Shown here one piece after another: positions 36,475 through 50,237 of a stretch of DNA of 60,000 bases. A program made the position numbers and the translations under genes. The stretch is from Lineus longissimus. Taxonomy: Eukaryota; Nemertea; Pilidiophora; Heteronemertea; Lineidae. The DNA is taken from NCBI RefSeq assembly GCF_910592395.1, contig NC_088312.1, positions 20,965,292 to 21,025,291 on the forward strand. Direction: 5' to 3'. The notes beneath the pieces are model-generated. The model had not been told where the DNA came from. It did no database searches and saw nothing but the letters and a program-made list of their open reading frames with translations. Position 1 is the first letter of the stretch. Every line of letters starts with the position of its first letter.

Positions 36475-38763
36475 ATGTTTTCCTTTCCATTAATTATTGC
36501 GTCCTTTCTGGCCTACTTGGGGTTCCCAGTGTTTTTATTGTCATTGGTACCATTTTTTATATGGCGTACCCCTCCGACGGCATCCTTTGTCTCACCACAA
36601 AGGAATGCGTCTGGTGGCGGGAAACGGGCCGCGAAGACGCCAAAACCCTCTTCCGGTTCCGTTTCCGGGCATATAACCCGGAGGTCTAGCAAACCTCCCG
36701 CCACCACCCCTTCCGTCAGCCGAGTTCCGGTTCCGGCCGCGGCTGCGAAGGATGCGGGATCTGACATTATTAATGTATGTGGTCCCAAGGGAGACTTACA
36801 TCCAATAAGTCTCCAAGGGTTTAATATACCCCGGACCTCAGGGAACCTTCCGGTTCCCCTGTCGTCCGCTCCCCCGAGTACAAGCCCTTTGTACCCGCGG
36901 GAGCACCCTGCTTCCGGTCCGCCGATTGCAGTTCCGGTTACTGACGCGGGTTCCCGTTTTTCAGTAACCGAAGACTCTACTGGGGGTTTTTCTCAGTCTT
37001 TACTGCGAAATAACCCCAGTCCTCACGGACACAGTAGAGTAGGGCCGGACCTTATAACGCCACCTCCGAAACGCCATGCGTCTTCGGTAACAGCGTTTCC
37101 GCCCTCCGTACCTCCTTCTAAAAGGGCTTCCGGTAGCTCCATACCGGCGAAGGAGTTACGGGCATTTCCGGTTTCGGACTTCGTCCTACCGGAAATGCAG
37201 GCACCTTCCTACGTTGGCCAACCTCTTGGGTGGAACCAACCGGAAGTGCCACCCCCTCCTCGTAGCAGAGGCGTCGTTCCCATGGAACGAGCTACGCAGA
37301 GAGGACATCTGAACTCTGGTTCAGAATATGGGCAACTTCCGCTTCCGGAAGACCCATTCGCCCGCACATACGGCTTCCAGGGTTCGCTTATGCGCTCACC
37401 CTCGCCTCAACCGCCCGTCGTTGAGAGAAGCCGCACGTCGGGTCCGGAACCCGAGTCGGGACAGCAACTGTCCCAGCTCATCCAGATGGTAGCAGGTCTT
37501 TCTGATAGACTCAGCCATCTGGAGCAGGGTTCCGGTTCCTCTGGTGCGCCTGGTCCCATCGGATACCCACCATCCGACTCCTCTATTTTAGAGGAATTTT
37601 CTGAGAACGAGAGTTCTCAGCCAGGCTACCGCTCCCCCAATCAGGAGGAGCTGTCACCAGAGGAGGCCAGTATCCTGTCGGATATGAGGACACTCAGATC
37701 CTTGATCAGAGCGTACCTCCCGCAGGATCTGTGCCCTACCCCGCCGGAACTGCCAGCCTTGTCAACACCGACCTTTTCACTCTGGGGACAGGAAGTGGAT
37801 CCCAATCCACAGGTTGCTCAAGGCTCCACTCGGGCACTTGAATTCCTTCCTCCCTCCCCGTCGGTGTTAGCAGTCTCTGAACTTTTGGAGCGTACAATCA
37901 GAGACTCACAAGGCGCCCACCAACGTACTTCCATCCCTGTCCTTCCGGCAGTCGGACCGGAAGCTTGGTGTAAACCGGGGAAGTTGTTCACGGCACAACT
38001 TCCTCCCGTTAGGCAGTACCGCGCTGACTATTATCGAGTCAGCTCGGCCGGCTGTCCAGCTGCAGCATCGACTTCCATATTAAAGGACGATGTACAGCTG
38101 GACCAACTCGTGCCTAGGGTGACCTCCTCCTCGGCTTACCGAGACCTTAGAGCACAAGAGGGTCTGGCCAAAAACACGTTAGCGGTGCTCTCCTACGCAG
38201 AGCACACTAACCTGGCCCTAGCCAGATCCCTAAAAGATAATGAGTCACTATCTGATGACACAAAATCGCTTGTGACATCCTTGTCACATTCGATTAGGCA
38301 CGCTATTGCGCTGTCCGCCAAGACCGCAGCAAATAGCGTCCTACTCCGTAGAGACGCCGCACTGGGCTCTCTCAATGTCATCAGATCCCTCCAGCTGGAA
38401 GGGGCCTTAAGAACCGCTCCTATGGACGGTTCTTTCCTGTTCGCAGATTCTGTACAAGAGGCGGCTCAAGCACAGAAAGATTGGGACAAATTATATGCCC
38501 CCACTGCGACACAGAGGGCCAAGACCTCTCTACCTAACGCTAGAAAGATAGAGAGGCCCCAGCAGGCATCGGGTTCAATCCCGTACGCCAGGCAGGTCCT
38601 GCCTAGGCCTACCCCGCCTAGTCAGCCTGCTCCTGCTGGATCCTTCCGACGGGAAGCGGAGGGTCGCCGGACTGGAAAGAGGAAAAATACTTCCTCTAAC
38701 CAGGGTGGATCCGGTCCGACTAAGCACTCCTTTCGCCCAAGGGGTGCTGGCCGGAAGAGGTGA
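36475..38763 (+). CDS. DIRS-A ORF1, Gag-like protein (762 aa)
   Basis: An ATG at 36475 is supported by alignment with the first ATG of the DIRS-B protein. Residues 1-31 are strongly hydrophobic (LIIASFLAYLGFPVF, then LLSLVPFFIW), looking like a signal anchor or membrane segment. Residues about 40-390 are rich in Pro and Ser and probably disordered. Residues about 395-660 are conserved with DIRS-B (for example DMRTLRSLIRAYLP, DDVQLDQLV, GALRTAP). The C-terminus is rich in Gly, Lys and Arg (GKRKNTSSNQGGSG, RPRGAGRKR), suitable for nucleic-acid binding; no CCHC zinc knuckle is visible. By position this is the structural Gag equivalent. It ends in TGA followed by CTC. Confidence 0.82.
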   Translation: MFSFPLIIASFLAYLGFPVFLLSLVPFFIWRTPPTASFVSPQRNASGGGKRAAKTPKPSSGSVSGHITRRSSKPPATTPSVSRVPVPAAAAKDAGSDIINVCGPKGDLHPISLQGFNIPRTSGNLPVPLSSAPPSTSPLYPREHPASGPPIAVPVTDAGSRFSVTEDSTGGFSQSLLRNNPSPHGHSRVGPDLITPPPKRHASSVTAFPPSVPPSKRASGSSIPAKELRAFPVSDFVLPEMQAPSYVGQPLGWNQPEVPPPPRSRGVVPMERATQRGHLNSGSEYGQLPLPEDPFARTYGFQGSLMRSPSPQPPVVERSRTSGPEPESGQQLSQLIQMVAGLSDRLSHLEQGSGSSGAPGPIGYPPSDSSILEEFSENESSQPGYRSPNQEELSPEEASILSDMRTLRSLIRAYLPQDLCPTPPELPALSTPTFSLWGQEVDPNPQVAQGSTRALEFLPPSPSVLAVSELLERTIRDSQGAHQRTSIPVLPAVGPEAWCKPGKLFTAQLPPVRQYRADYYRVSSAGCPAAASTSILKDDVQLDQLVPRVTSSSAYRDLRAQEGLAKNTLAVLSYAEHTNLALARSLKDNESLSDDTKSLVTSLSHSIRHAIALSAKTAANSVLLRRDAALGSLNVIRSLQLEGALRTAPMDGSFLFADSVQEAAQAQKDWDKLYAPTATQRAKTSLPNARKIERPQQASGSIPYARQVLPRPTPPSQPAPAGSFRREAEGRRTGKRKNTSSNQGGSGPTKHSFRPRGAGRKR

Positions 38764-40869
38764 CTCCCCCCTCCTTTCTCCTCCCGGACGCAAAAAGGAG
38801 CCGACTCCGGTAGTCGGGGGCCGTCTGCAAAAATTTGCAGACATTTGGGACGATTGGTGCCCAAAGGGGTCCCCAGTCCCAAACATGTTGAGGTACGGAG
38901 TGAAACTAGATTTCAACCGTACCCCCCCGACTACCATATATCCAACCCCAGTTCAGCCACCGAAGGACCCAGTCAAGGCCTCTGCCCTCCGAGCAGAGGT
39001 CGCGACATTACTGGAGAAGCAAGCTATCCAGGTCCTTCAAGATCCATGCTCCCCCGGCTTTTACAGCCACGTTTTCTTGGTTCCCAAGAAAGCAGGGACA
39101 TGGAGGCTGATCATAGACCTTTCCAGGTTAAACACCTTCTTGAATGTTCCTCATTTCAAGATGGAAACCACCAGGTCTATAGCAACGGCGATACAGCCCA
39201 ACGATTGGGCGGTATCGATGGATTTAATGGATGCGTACTTACAAGTACCGATCCATCCAGACTATCAACACTTCCTTCGATTCCATTACGAAGGAGAGAC
39301 GTATCAATTCAGGGCCCTGCCGTTCGGTCTGGCATCGGCACCCCTAATTTTTACGATGATAGTCACAGCCTTCGTCGCTCCCTTTCACGTGATGGGGTTC
39401 AAGCTCCATCACTACCTAGACGATTGGCTACTCCGTTGCAAATCGCGGGAACTACTACTGCAACAACTTCAGGTTCTAAAGCAAAAACTAGTTTCCGCAG
39501 GTTGGATTATCAACGAAACAAAGTCAGAATTCATACCATCCCAAGACTTCGTTTACGTTGGAGTTCGGTTCCTTACGGCCATTGGGAAAATGCTGCCCCC
39601 CCCCTAGACAGGATAAAGAAAATTCTTCATCTCGTCACAGAATTCAGAGGAAGGACTCAAGCTCCCGCGAGGCGATGCTTGAGCCTTTTGGGACTTCTGA
39701 ATTCGGCAGCAGACCAAATCCCCCTTGGCCGTCTATATATGCGTCCCATCCAGATGTTTCTAATGTCTCTATGGAAACCCCACAGGGACCCATTAGACAA
39801 GTTGGTATTGATACCTCAATACCTACTCAAGAACGTCTGGAACTTCTGGGAGTCGGAGACTCGTCTCCAAAGCGGTGTAGATCTTGCTCCACCGCCCCCA
39901 GAAGTGTCCCTGTTCACAGATGCTTCCCTACTAGGGTGGGGAGCACATCTGAACAACGGGGACATGTCCATAAGAGGTCTATGGACAAGGGAGGAGACCA
40001 TTCTTCCAATAAATATATTGGAAATGAAGGCTGTCCTTCTTGCCGTGAGGGCTCTTTCCCTTCGCCTGAAGAATCGGAGAGTAACCCTGTTCTCCGACAA
40101 TTCTACAGTAGTAGCATATGTCAGGAGACAGGGAGGCACAAAGTCCGGCATTCTTTGCCAGCTAACTTGGGAGCTTTACCATCTTTGTGCCGACCTTGGA
40201 GTATCGATATGTGCCAGACACATACCGGGCAATCGCAACATCCTTGCCGACGCCCTGTCCCGTCAGAACAAGCTAGTTCAGACAGAGTGGACACTCCATC
40301 AGGAGATTGTAGACGACCTTTGTCGCCTTTGGCAATCTCCGAAGGTAGATCTGTTCGCCACCAGGCTGAACAATCGCCTTCCCATCTATTACTCTCCACT
40401 TCCGGACGAAGAGGCCCTGGAAGTCGACAGCCTTACAGCCTCTTGGGTCGGGCTGAACGCATATGCGTTTCCACCCCTCCCTCTCATCCAACCAGTCCTG
40501 AACAAGATCTTGACCAGCCATCCGGTGAGAATAACTCTCATCGCACCTTGCTGGCCAAATCAGGCCTGGTTCCCAGCCTTGCTGGAGCTCCTGATAGATC
40601 ACCCCAGGAGTCTTCCTACTTGGAAGCACCTCCTGTGGCACCCCCTGGGGAGATGCTACCACCAGAACCCTGGATTTTTCAAGTTTCACGCCTGGAACTT
40701 ATCCAGTTGCATCTCCACCAGAGAGGCTTTTCGGACATCGCTGTCAAGCGCATGTCCGCACCTCAAAGGGGGTCTACCCTTGATGTGTATCAAGGAAAGT
40801 GGTCTACCTTCACTTCCTGGTGCAGGGAGAACGGAGTTAATCCGATCTCTCCCTCTATATACAGATTAG
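38705..40869 (+). pseudogene. DIRS-A reverse transcriptase-RNase H ORF, frameshifted
   Basis: The RT part is open to 39607: GFYSHVFLVPKK, then WRLIIDLSRLN, AVSMDLMDAYLQVPIHPDY, LPFGLASAP and the catalytic YLDD at 39413-39424. At the C9 tract 39596-39604 the frame hits TAG, and homology continues in the frame one base back from 39604 to 40869. That part has RNase H motifs SLFTDASLLGWG (Asp), ILEMKA (Glu), LFSDNST (Asp) and ILADALSR (Asp), then a segment with VDLFATRLNN and AYAFPP. DIRS-B aligns here without a shift. No ATG precedes the conserved start (VVGGRLQKF, about 38812); 38705 is a GTG inside ORF1. The indel disables a fused product unless the tract is slipped during expression. Confidence 0.88.
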
Positions 40870-41759
40870 TTGATTTCCTTATTGAATTATTCACGGAAAG
40901 ACAACTATCTGTCACGGCTATAAAAGGGTACAAGTCCGCCATCGCTTCTACCCTCCGTGTTTTAAGCACCTGGGATCTTCGTTGGGAGGACCAAATAACC
41001 CCTCTTTTCAGAGGAATGTTATTAGAGCGTCCTAGACCGGTTCACAACACCCCTAAATGGGACCTTTCTGTTGTCCTTAAGGTGCTCATGAGGCATCCTT
41101 TTGAACCCATGTCTATTTCATCCATGAAATATCTGACACTCAAAACGGTCTTTCTAGTAGCCTTGGCTACCGCCCAACGGAGATCAGAGCTCCATGCACT
41201 TTCTTTTAAGAAGCTGGCTTTTAGAGAGGGAGGGGAGGTTATCCTGGCTTTTATACCAGGATTTCTGGCGAAGAACCAGGGACCGGCCGCCTCTCGGCCC
41301 CCGGTTACTATTCCCTCTCTGTCAGGAACGATCTCTTATGATCTTCCTGACAGAACTTTATGTCCCGTCAGGGCCCTAAAGTTCTACATAAATAGGACAA
41401 AACCTCCCGGTATCCGCCAGGGGAGAGAGCGTTTGTTTTTGTCCTATAAGGAGGGAAATAAACGAGAGATAGCGGCCGCCACTATTTCAAGGTGGATTGT
41501 GGAGACTATTCGTCTTTCCTACAACACCTTGAAGACTTCCTCTGATCTTCGTGCGCTAGCTAACATCTCAGCGCACGAAGTTAGAGCACTAGCCACCTCC
41601 TGGGCTAACTACCGAGGAGTTGCTCTTCAAGAAGTCGTTTCCGCTGCATGTTGGAGTAATCACTCCACATTCTCTCGTTTCTACCTACGAGACGTTTCTT
41701 CCCTCGTAGATGGCATGCACACAATCGGCCCGATTGTGTCTGCGGGGCATGTTGTTTGA
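40653..41759 (+). CDS. DIRS-A tyrosine recombinase (about 368 aa from ATG 40653)
   Basis: Its frame is one base behind RNase H and overlaps its end. The N-terminal SAM-like part (LDVYQGKWSTFTSWCRENG) precedes the catalytic domain. Catalytic residues, numbered from this ATG: Arg177 in AQRRSELHAL, His308 and Arg311 in SAHEVRALATSW, Trp334 in ACWSNHSTF and nucleophile Tyr344 in FSRFYLRDV, the R..HxxR..H/W..Y set of tyrosine recombinases. It is expected to integrate the circular DNA. The ATG at 40653 is not conserved in DIRS-B, and the same frame is open back to 39558, so initiation is uncertain. The frame looks intact. Confidence 0.88.
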   Translation: MLPPEPWIFQVSRLELIQLHLHQRGFSDIAVKRMSAPQRGSTLDVYQGKWSTFTSWCRENGVNPISPSIYRLVDFLIELFTERQLSVTAIKGYKSAIASTLRVLSTWDLRWEDQITPLFRGMLLERPRPVHNTPKWDLSVVLKVLMRHPFEPMSISSMKYLTLKTVFLVALATAQRRSELHALSFKKLAFREGGEVILAFIPGFLAKNQGPAASRPPVTIPSLSGTISYDLPDRTLCPVRALKFYINRTKPPGIRQGRERLFLSYKEGNKREIAAATISRWIVETIRLSYNTLKTSSDLRALANISAHEVRALATSWANYRGVALQEVVSAACWSNHSTFSRFYLRDVSSLVDGMHTIGPIVSAGHVV

Positions 41760-42188
41760 TCCTGGCTAGATCAAAAAAAGGGGGGGAAGCCCGATTGAAG
41801 AGTCAAACGCGCATCTTGCGCCATTTTTGATATGCCCTATCTTCAACATCCAGGCAACCCCTAGTAGACTAGAAAGGACGCAATTTCTTATTGTTGTTTA
41901 GCAATAACTCATTCTACACCCTTCAACATGCCTTACTTGCTCTAAGCTCTGTTGCCGGAAAGAAGATGGTTTTATTACGCAATTCTAGCGCTTTCCGGAG
42001 AATGGGTCTATTACTCTCTATAATATGATTGTAATACCGAGATCAAAATACCGGTCCTCCGGTTCTCCCCATTTCTTTCCCCTGGCGGTCCTCCTTAGCA
42101 AATATGCCGGTGGTGCCTCCTGGATGGAACAACAGCTCAGCCTTAGGTAAGTCCTCGTTTCCCACCTCCAATAGGTTGCTGGGATTCG
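41760..42188 (+). other. DIRS-A 3' non-coding region
   Basis: Follows the recombinase stop (tttgatcctggctagatc, a small palindrome, then aaaaaaagggggggaa). No further gene; it leads into the internal complementary region. Confidence 0.6.
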
Positions 42189-42286
42189 ATGCAAAAGTGT
42201 TCCATAGGTAAGTTTGAATGACACAAAATGCCCATTTCCTTACAAGAAATGGCCATTTTGTTAGTTCATACTTACCTATGGAACAC
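42189..42286. repeat. DIRS-A internal complementary region
   Basis: 42189-42230 is the complement of the left end (35990-36031); 42231-42286 is the complement of the right end (about 42489-42545). The two halves meet at aaaatg/cccattt. The region is therefore an inverted copy of the right-end/left-end junction of a circular element, the template that DIRS elements are proposed to use to complete their ends during replication. Confidence 0.93.
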
Positions 42287-42333
42287 GGCCCTCCCGCCGT
42301 CCCCACAAACGGGACATACTCTTTATTAACGCT

Positions 42334-42504
42334 CAAGAGTAAAGACTAAATATGGCGGCATGAGATCGGCGCGATCTCGCGGGATCGGTCAGGGCGCCGC
42401 CTGGCGGCCGAGCTGTTAACTCAGTTCTCCCTTTAGAAAATTAAAGGGATACTCTTGTGTTTGAGCCCAAATGGAGTAACATGCAAAAGTGTTCCATAGG
42501 TAAG
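42334..42504. repeat. DIRS-A right inverted terminal repeat
   Basis: Inverted copy of 36008-36178. Outside it lies a right-specific end of about 41-45 bp (42505-42549) with the palindromic phrase atttcttgtaaggaaat. Confidence 0.96.
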
Positions 42505-42549
42505 TATGAACTAACAAAATGGCCATTTCTTGTAAGGAAATGGGCATTT

Positions 42550-43590
42550 GGTTGGTTTTGTTCCATTGCTCAAAGTCCAATAAGCCCACGTAATGTGTCT
42601 GCCAGAGGGCAGAAGATGAGCTAATGGGACGACTTTTGAAATAAAAGAAGCCTCGGAGATATCTGATAAGATACAATAGTGTGTTTTTTTTTAGGTGGGC
42701 GTCTAAATGACCCTTCAGATCCAGGCAGACATTATAAGAGCTTTATGAGATAAAAGAAGCCCCGGAAATTTCTTATTTGATCCAACGGTTTCTTTCTGCT
42801 GCACCATCTCAACAACCCATTTATTCGCTAGGAATTCATTCCGCACCATTCTTTTGTTTTTCAAGCATTCAGCGCTGATTCATCATCAATTATTTCATAG
42901 TTCAACAGATTTTTGCTGTCGGTTAAGAAAATCTTTAACTTCGGATTCGACATGATTCCGAGGTTGAATTTGCATCGAATCCTGACCATGGGGACGGAAT
43001 CTTGTTGGACCACTGCATTACTTAGATTGGGTCTTTTGCTTGATCTGGTGTGAGCACAGCATGCAAGGAATATTGCTCTTTGTTTCAATGAGAGAGTGTG
43101 GCAATATTAGTAAAGTGAACTGTGCAAGGTCACAAACAGGGTGTCTTTGTTAGGTACGGTATCCAACCGATGATGTTTGGAGCAAATCAGTCGGACATCT
43201 AGACCTTGTCGCTTCTCCATCGTCATCGACAGTAATCTTGGAACAGACTTTAATGCAAAAAAAGGACTTTATTGAGATTTCTGACAGGCTTAACCTAATT
43301 GATGACTGTTGAAATATTCGATAAGCAATTAGCAGCTGTCAATTAAAGGTGATTTATCTGCGTGAAAGTAAAGAAAAACCACTTAGAACTATTCTGCGCT
43401 GAACCACCACATTGTTGATTTTATGCGATGGAAGGTTTTGAGGCATTAAGGCAAGTCCAACGGGATGTAATCCGTCAAAAAATATATCCTGGGTTCTCAT
43501 TGACTCTTTTGTCGTGGAAGAGTTTGGGAGTGAGGGGATCCATCCATCATAGATACTCTAGTGTCACTGATATAAAACCAGTTGATAGAT
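42550..43590 (+). other. KCNQ1 intron sequence downstream of DIRS-A
   Basis: Starts ggttggttttg directly after the DIRS-A right end. No exon recognised; short diverged repeats of gagataaaagaagcc near 42645 and 42749. Confidence 0.6.
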
Positions 43591-43778
43591 TGCAGTAGAA
43601 ACACTCCATTATGGACACCCTCTGAACTGAAAAGTGCTGTCGCTGTCCTAATTGGAGAGGTATCCTGATTAGAGAGGTCAAATTGGATGGAAACAACCAA
43701 TTTTCAACCCAAACTAGTGTCCTTAATAGAGAGGGTATCCTTATTAGAGGGGTGTCCGCTAAGAGAGGTTTCACTGTA
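43591..43778. mobile_element. pogo/Tigger-like MITE copy 3
   Basis: Opposite orientation to copy 4. It ends ctaagagaggtttcactgta and holds ggtgtccgctaagagagg, gtcaaattggatggaaac and ccttaatagagagggta, complements of the phrases in 44575-44756. Confidence 0.78.
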
Positions 43779-44197
43779 CTATGAAACTGAAACAAAGGCT
43801 TGGGGTGCTCAGAAGCCGATGTTCAACTTTTACTTGGAGAAGTATTAAATCTATACTGGAGATTTCGGGGTGATGCCTTTGTACTAAAGTGCTTTGCTAA
43901 GGGGCTGAAGACTGGTAAAAAGGAATGTGACGTGCACCAACAAGGAAGTCAACCGATATACCCCTTCTCCAAGTGTTAATATCGAAGAGGAAAAGAACGA
44001 CCTAATGATATTGAGGATTTTTTCGACATTAGCTTCTTTCACAACACTAATAAGCCTCTTATGGTCGATACTGTGTATTCATATGCTCAGTTGGAGATGA
44101 GGTTTACCTATATAAAGATTCTGTAAAGAAGACATTTGCTTGTACAGGATTCTGTAAAGATGTTTTCTTTCAATTTGACCATCTTTTATCTTTTCAG

Positions 44198-44276
44198 ACC
44201 TTATAGTAGTGGTAGCCTCGATCGTTGTTCTTTCTGTTGGGTCGAATGGACAAGTGTTTGCAACCTCCGCAATAAG
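44198..44276 (+). CDS. KCNQ1: KCNQ1 exon with S3 (79 bp)
   Basis: The acceptor is atcttttcag and the donor is gtgagt. Two bases complete the Asp codon left open by the previous exon. The peptide reads DLIVVVASIVVLSVGSNG then QVFATSAI, with the last two bases starting an Arg codon. This is S3 with its conserved aspartate, followed by the S3-S4 loop and the FATSAIR entry to S4. The separate 79-bp exon is a KCNQ1 feature, since KCNQ2-5 fuse it with the next one. A 63-bp direct repeat (44312-44436) begins just downstream of the donor. Confidence 0.95.
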
Positions 44277-44311
44277 GTGAGTCTCACAAAGCATTTTCTC
44301 GCTCATGTATG

Positions 44312-44436
44312 ATTTCGAGAAGAGTCCTTTGACAACCTTTTGGTTTGTAATGCACCAGTCCAAAATGGGACTCAATTTCGAGAAGATTCCTTTCACACCC
44401 TTTTGGTTTGTAATGCACCAGTCCAAAATGGAACTC
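44312..44436. repeat. 63-bp direct repeat, two copies
   Basis: atttcgagaagagtcctttg at 44312 recurs as atttcgagaagattcctttc at 44375, and both are followed by ttggtttgtaatgcaccagt and ccaaaatgg. It begins 36 bp after a KCNQ1 splice donor. Confidence 0.9.
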
Positions 44437-44574
44437 ATCCATCTAAGACAGGTTCTGAACCTTCAAGCAAGCTTGATAGAAATTTTCATGTCACCCGGTC
44501 TTCTTCGTTTGGCTAGCTCATTAGTACCTCACAAGGTGGCAGCACCTGCTGGCATAAGGTTGTTTCATTCATAA

Positions 44575-44756
44575 TACAGTAGAACCTCCCTTAGCAGACA
44601 CCTCTCTACTAAGGACAACCTCTCTATTAAGGACACTAGTTTTGGTCCCAAATTGGCGGTTTCCATTCAATTTGACCTCTCTAATCAGGACACCTCTCTA
44701 TTAAGGACAGCACTTGTCAGTCCAGAGGGTGTCCTTAATAGAGATGTTCTACTGTA
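44575..44756. mobile_element. pogo/Tigger-like MITE copy 4, best-preserved
   Basis: 182 bp, from tacagtagaacctccctta to agagatgttctactgta. The inverted ends CAGTAGAACCTC are flanked by TA, the target of Tc1/mariner-pogo elements. The interior consists of repeated cctctctattaaggaca phrases in both orientations. No coding capacity. Confidence 0.85.
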
Positions 44757-49421
<4,665 letters not shown>

Positions 49422-50237
49422 TACAGTAGAACCTCCCTCAGCGGACACCTCTGCCAGGCGGACACCTCTACATTACGGACACGTCCGGCCAGTCCCGATT
49501 TTTTCTAAGTCATTTCCAATAACAAAAACCTCTGTACGGCGGACACCTCTCTATTCCGAATTGCGGACAGGGCGATAGCCAATTTTTGGTCCAATTCCCT
49601 CCCAATTACGGACAGTAGGCAAAAACAATGGCTTCCCGCGTGCGCTTGGAGAGTCAAGTAGGCCCGACAGGTGTGATATTTGCGTAATTAATCAACGTAA
49701 TTACCCCATGGCATTGTGTTTTTGTATCCTAATTAAGCCGTGGCATTTGTTTACTCATCTTTTCAACTAATCACATAGGCCTATTGCATGTACATGTATT
49801 GTGTCAACGGACACTCATAAATCCACGCGGTTTTGTCAGTGTTGCGGCGAATATGCGTTAGTAGAGAAATTAGAAAAAATTAATTATTAATCAAAGGTGG
49901 CTGATGGACAGAAATTATGGTGTTTTTTCACACATTATGACATGTCGGGGAGATTTTGCAATACAAGGGGCACCTTTTACTAGAGAGATTATTCACGCTC
50001 TGAGTTCCAAAGTAGCTCACGTCATTCAACGCAACATCACAAGCAAATACTGATCAGCCAACAGGTTTAAAGTTTCTACGCTAGATGTCGACACAGAGAA
50101 AACCAAGACCTGCAAGGCGGGAACTTCAAATTCACCTATGGGACGATTTGGCATAACCTCTCTAGTGCGGACACCTCTCTATTGCGGACACCTTGGCCCA
50201 GTCCCATGGGTGTCCGCAATAGAGAGGTTGTACTGTA
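49422..50237. mobile_element. pogo/Tigger-like element, 816-bp long form
   Basis: The same ends as the 182-bp MITEs (tacagtagaacctccctcag at the left; tagagaggttgtactgta at the right, TA-flanked), but with cgga in place of agga phrases and a 500-600 bp interior. No transposase frame is evident in the interior, so it looks like a longer deletion derivative or a sister subfamily. Confidence 0.78.

Larger units (their letters stand above)
35990..42549 (+). mobile_element. DIRS-A: nearly complete DIRS-type tyrosine-recombinase retrotransposon
   Basis: About 6.56 kb inserted in the second sequenced KCNQ1 intron, sense to the gene. Order: left end and inverted repeat, ORF1, RT-RNase H, tyrosine recombinase, internal complementary region, right inverted repeat and end. 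DIRS elements are thought to replicate through a circular DNA and to integrate by the recombinase, without an integrase and without target duplication. None is seen here: both ends share only the short core cattt with each other and the presumed target. ORF1 and the recombinase are open; RT-RNase H carries one frameshift. The 171-bp inverted repeats differ at one position, which suggests a fairly recent insertion. Confidence 0.95.

Noticed and set aside
35990-42549. DIRS-A considered as an LTR retrovirus-like element
   Set aside because: Terminal repeats are inverted, there is no protease or DDE integrase, and a tyrosine recombinase with an internal complementary region is present, which defines DIRS.
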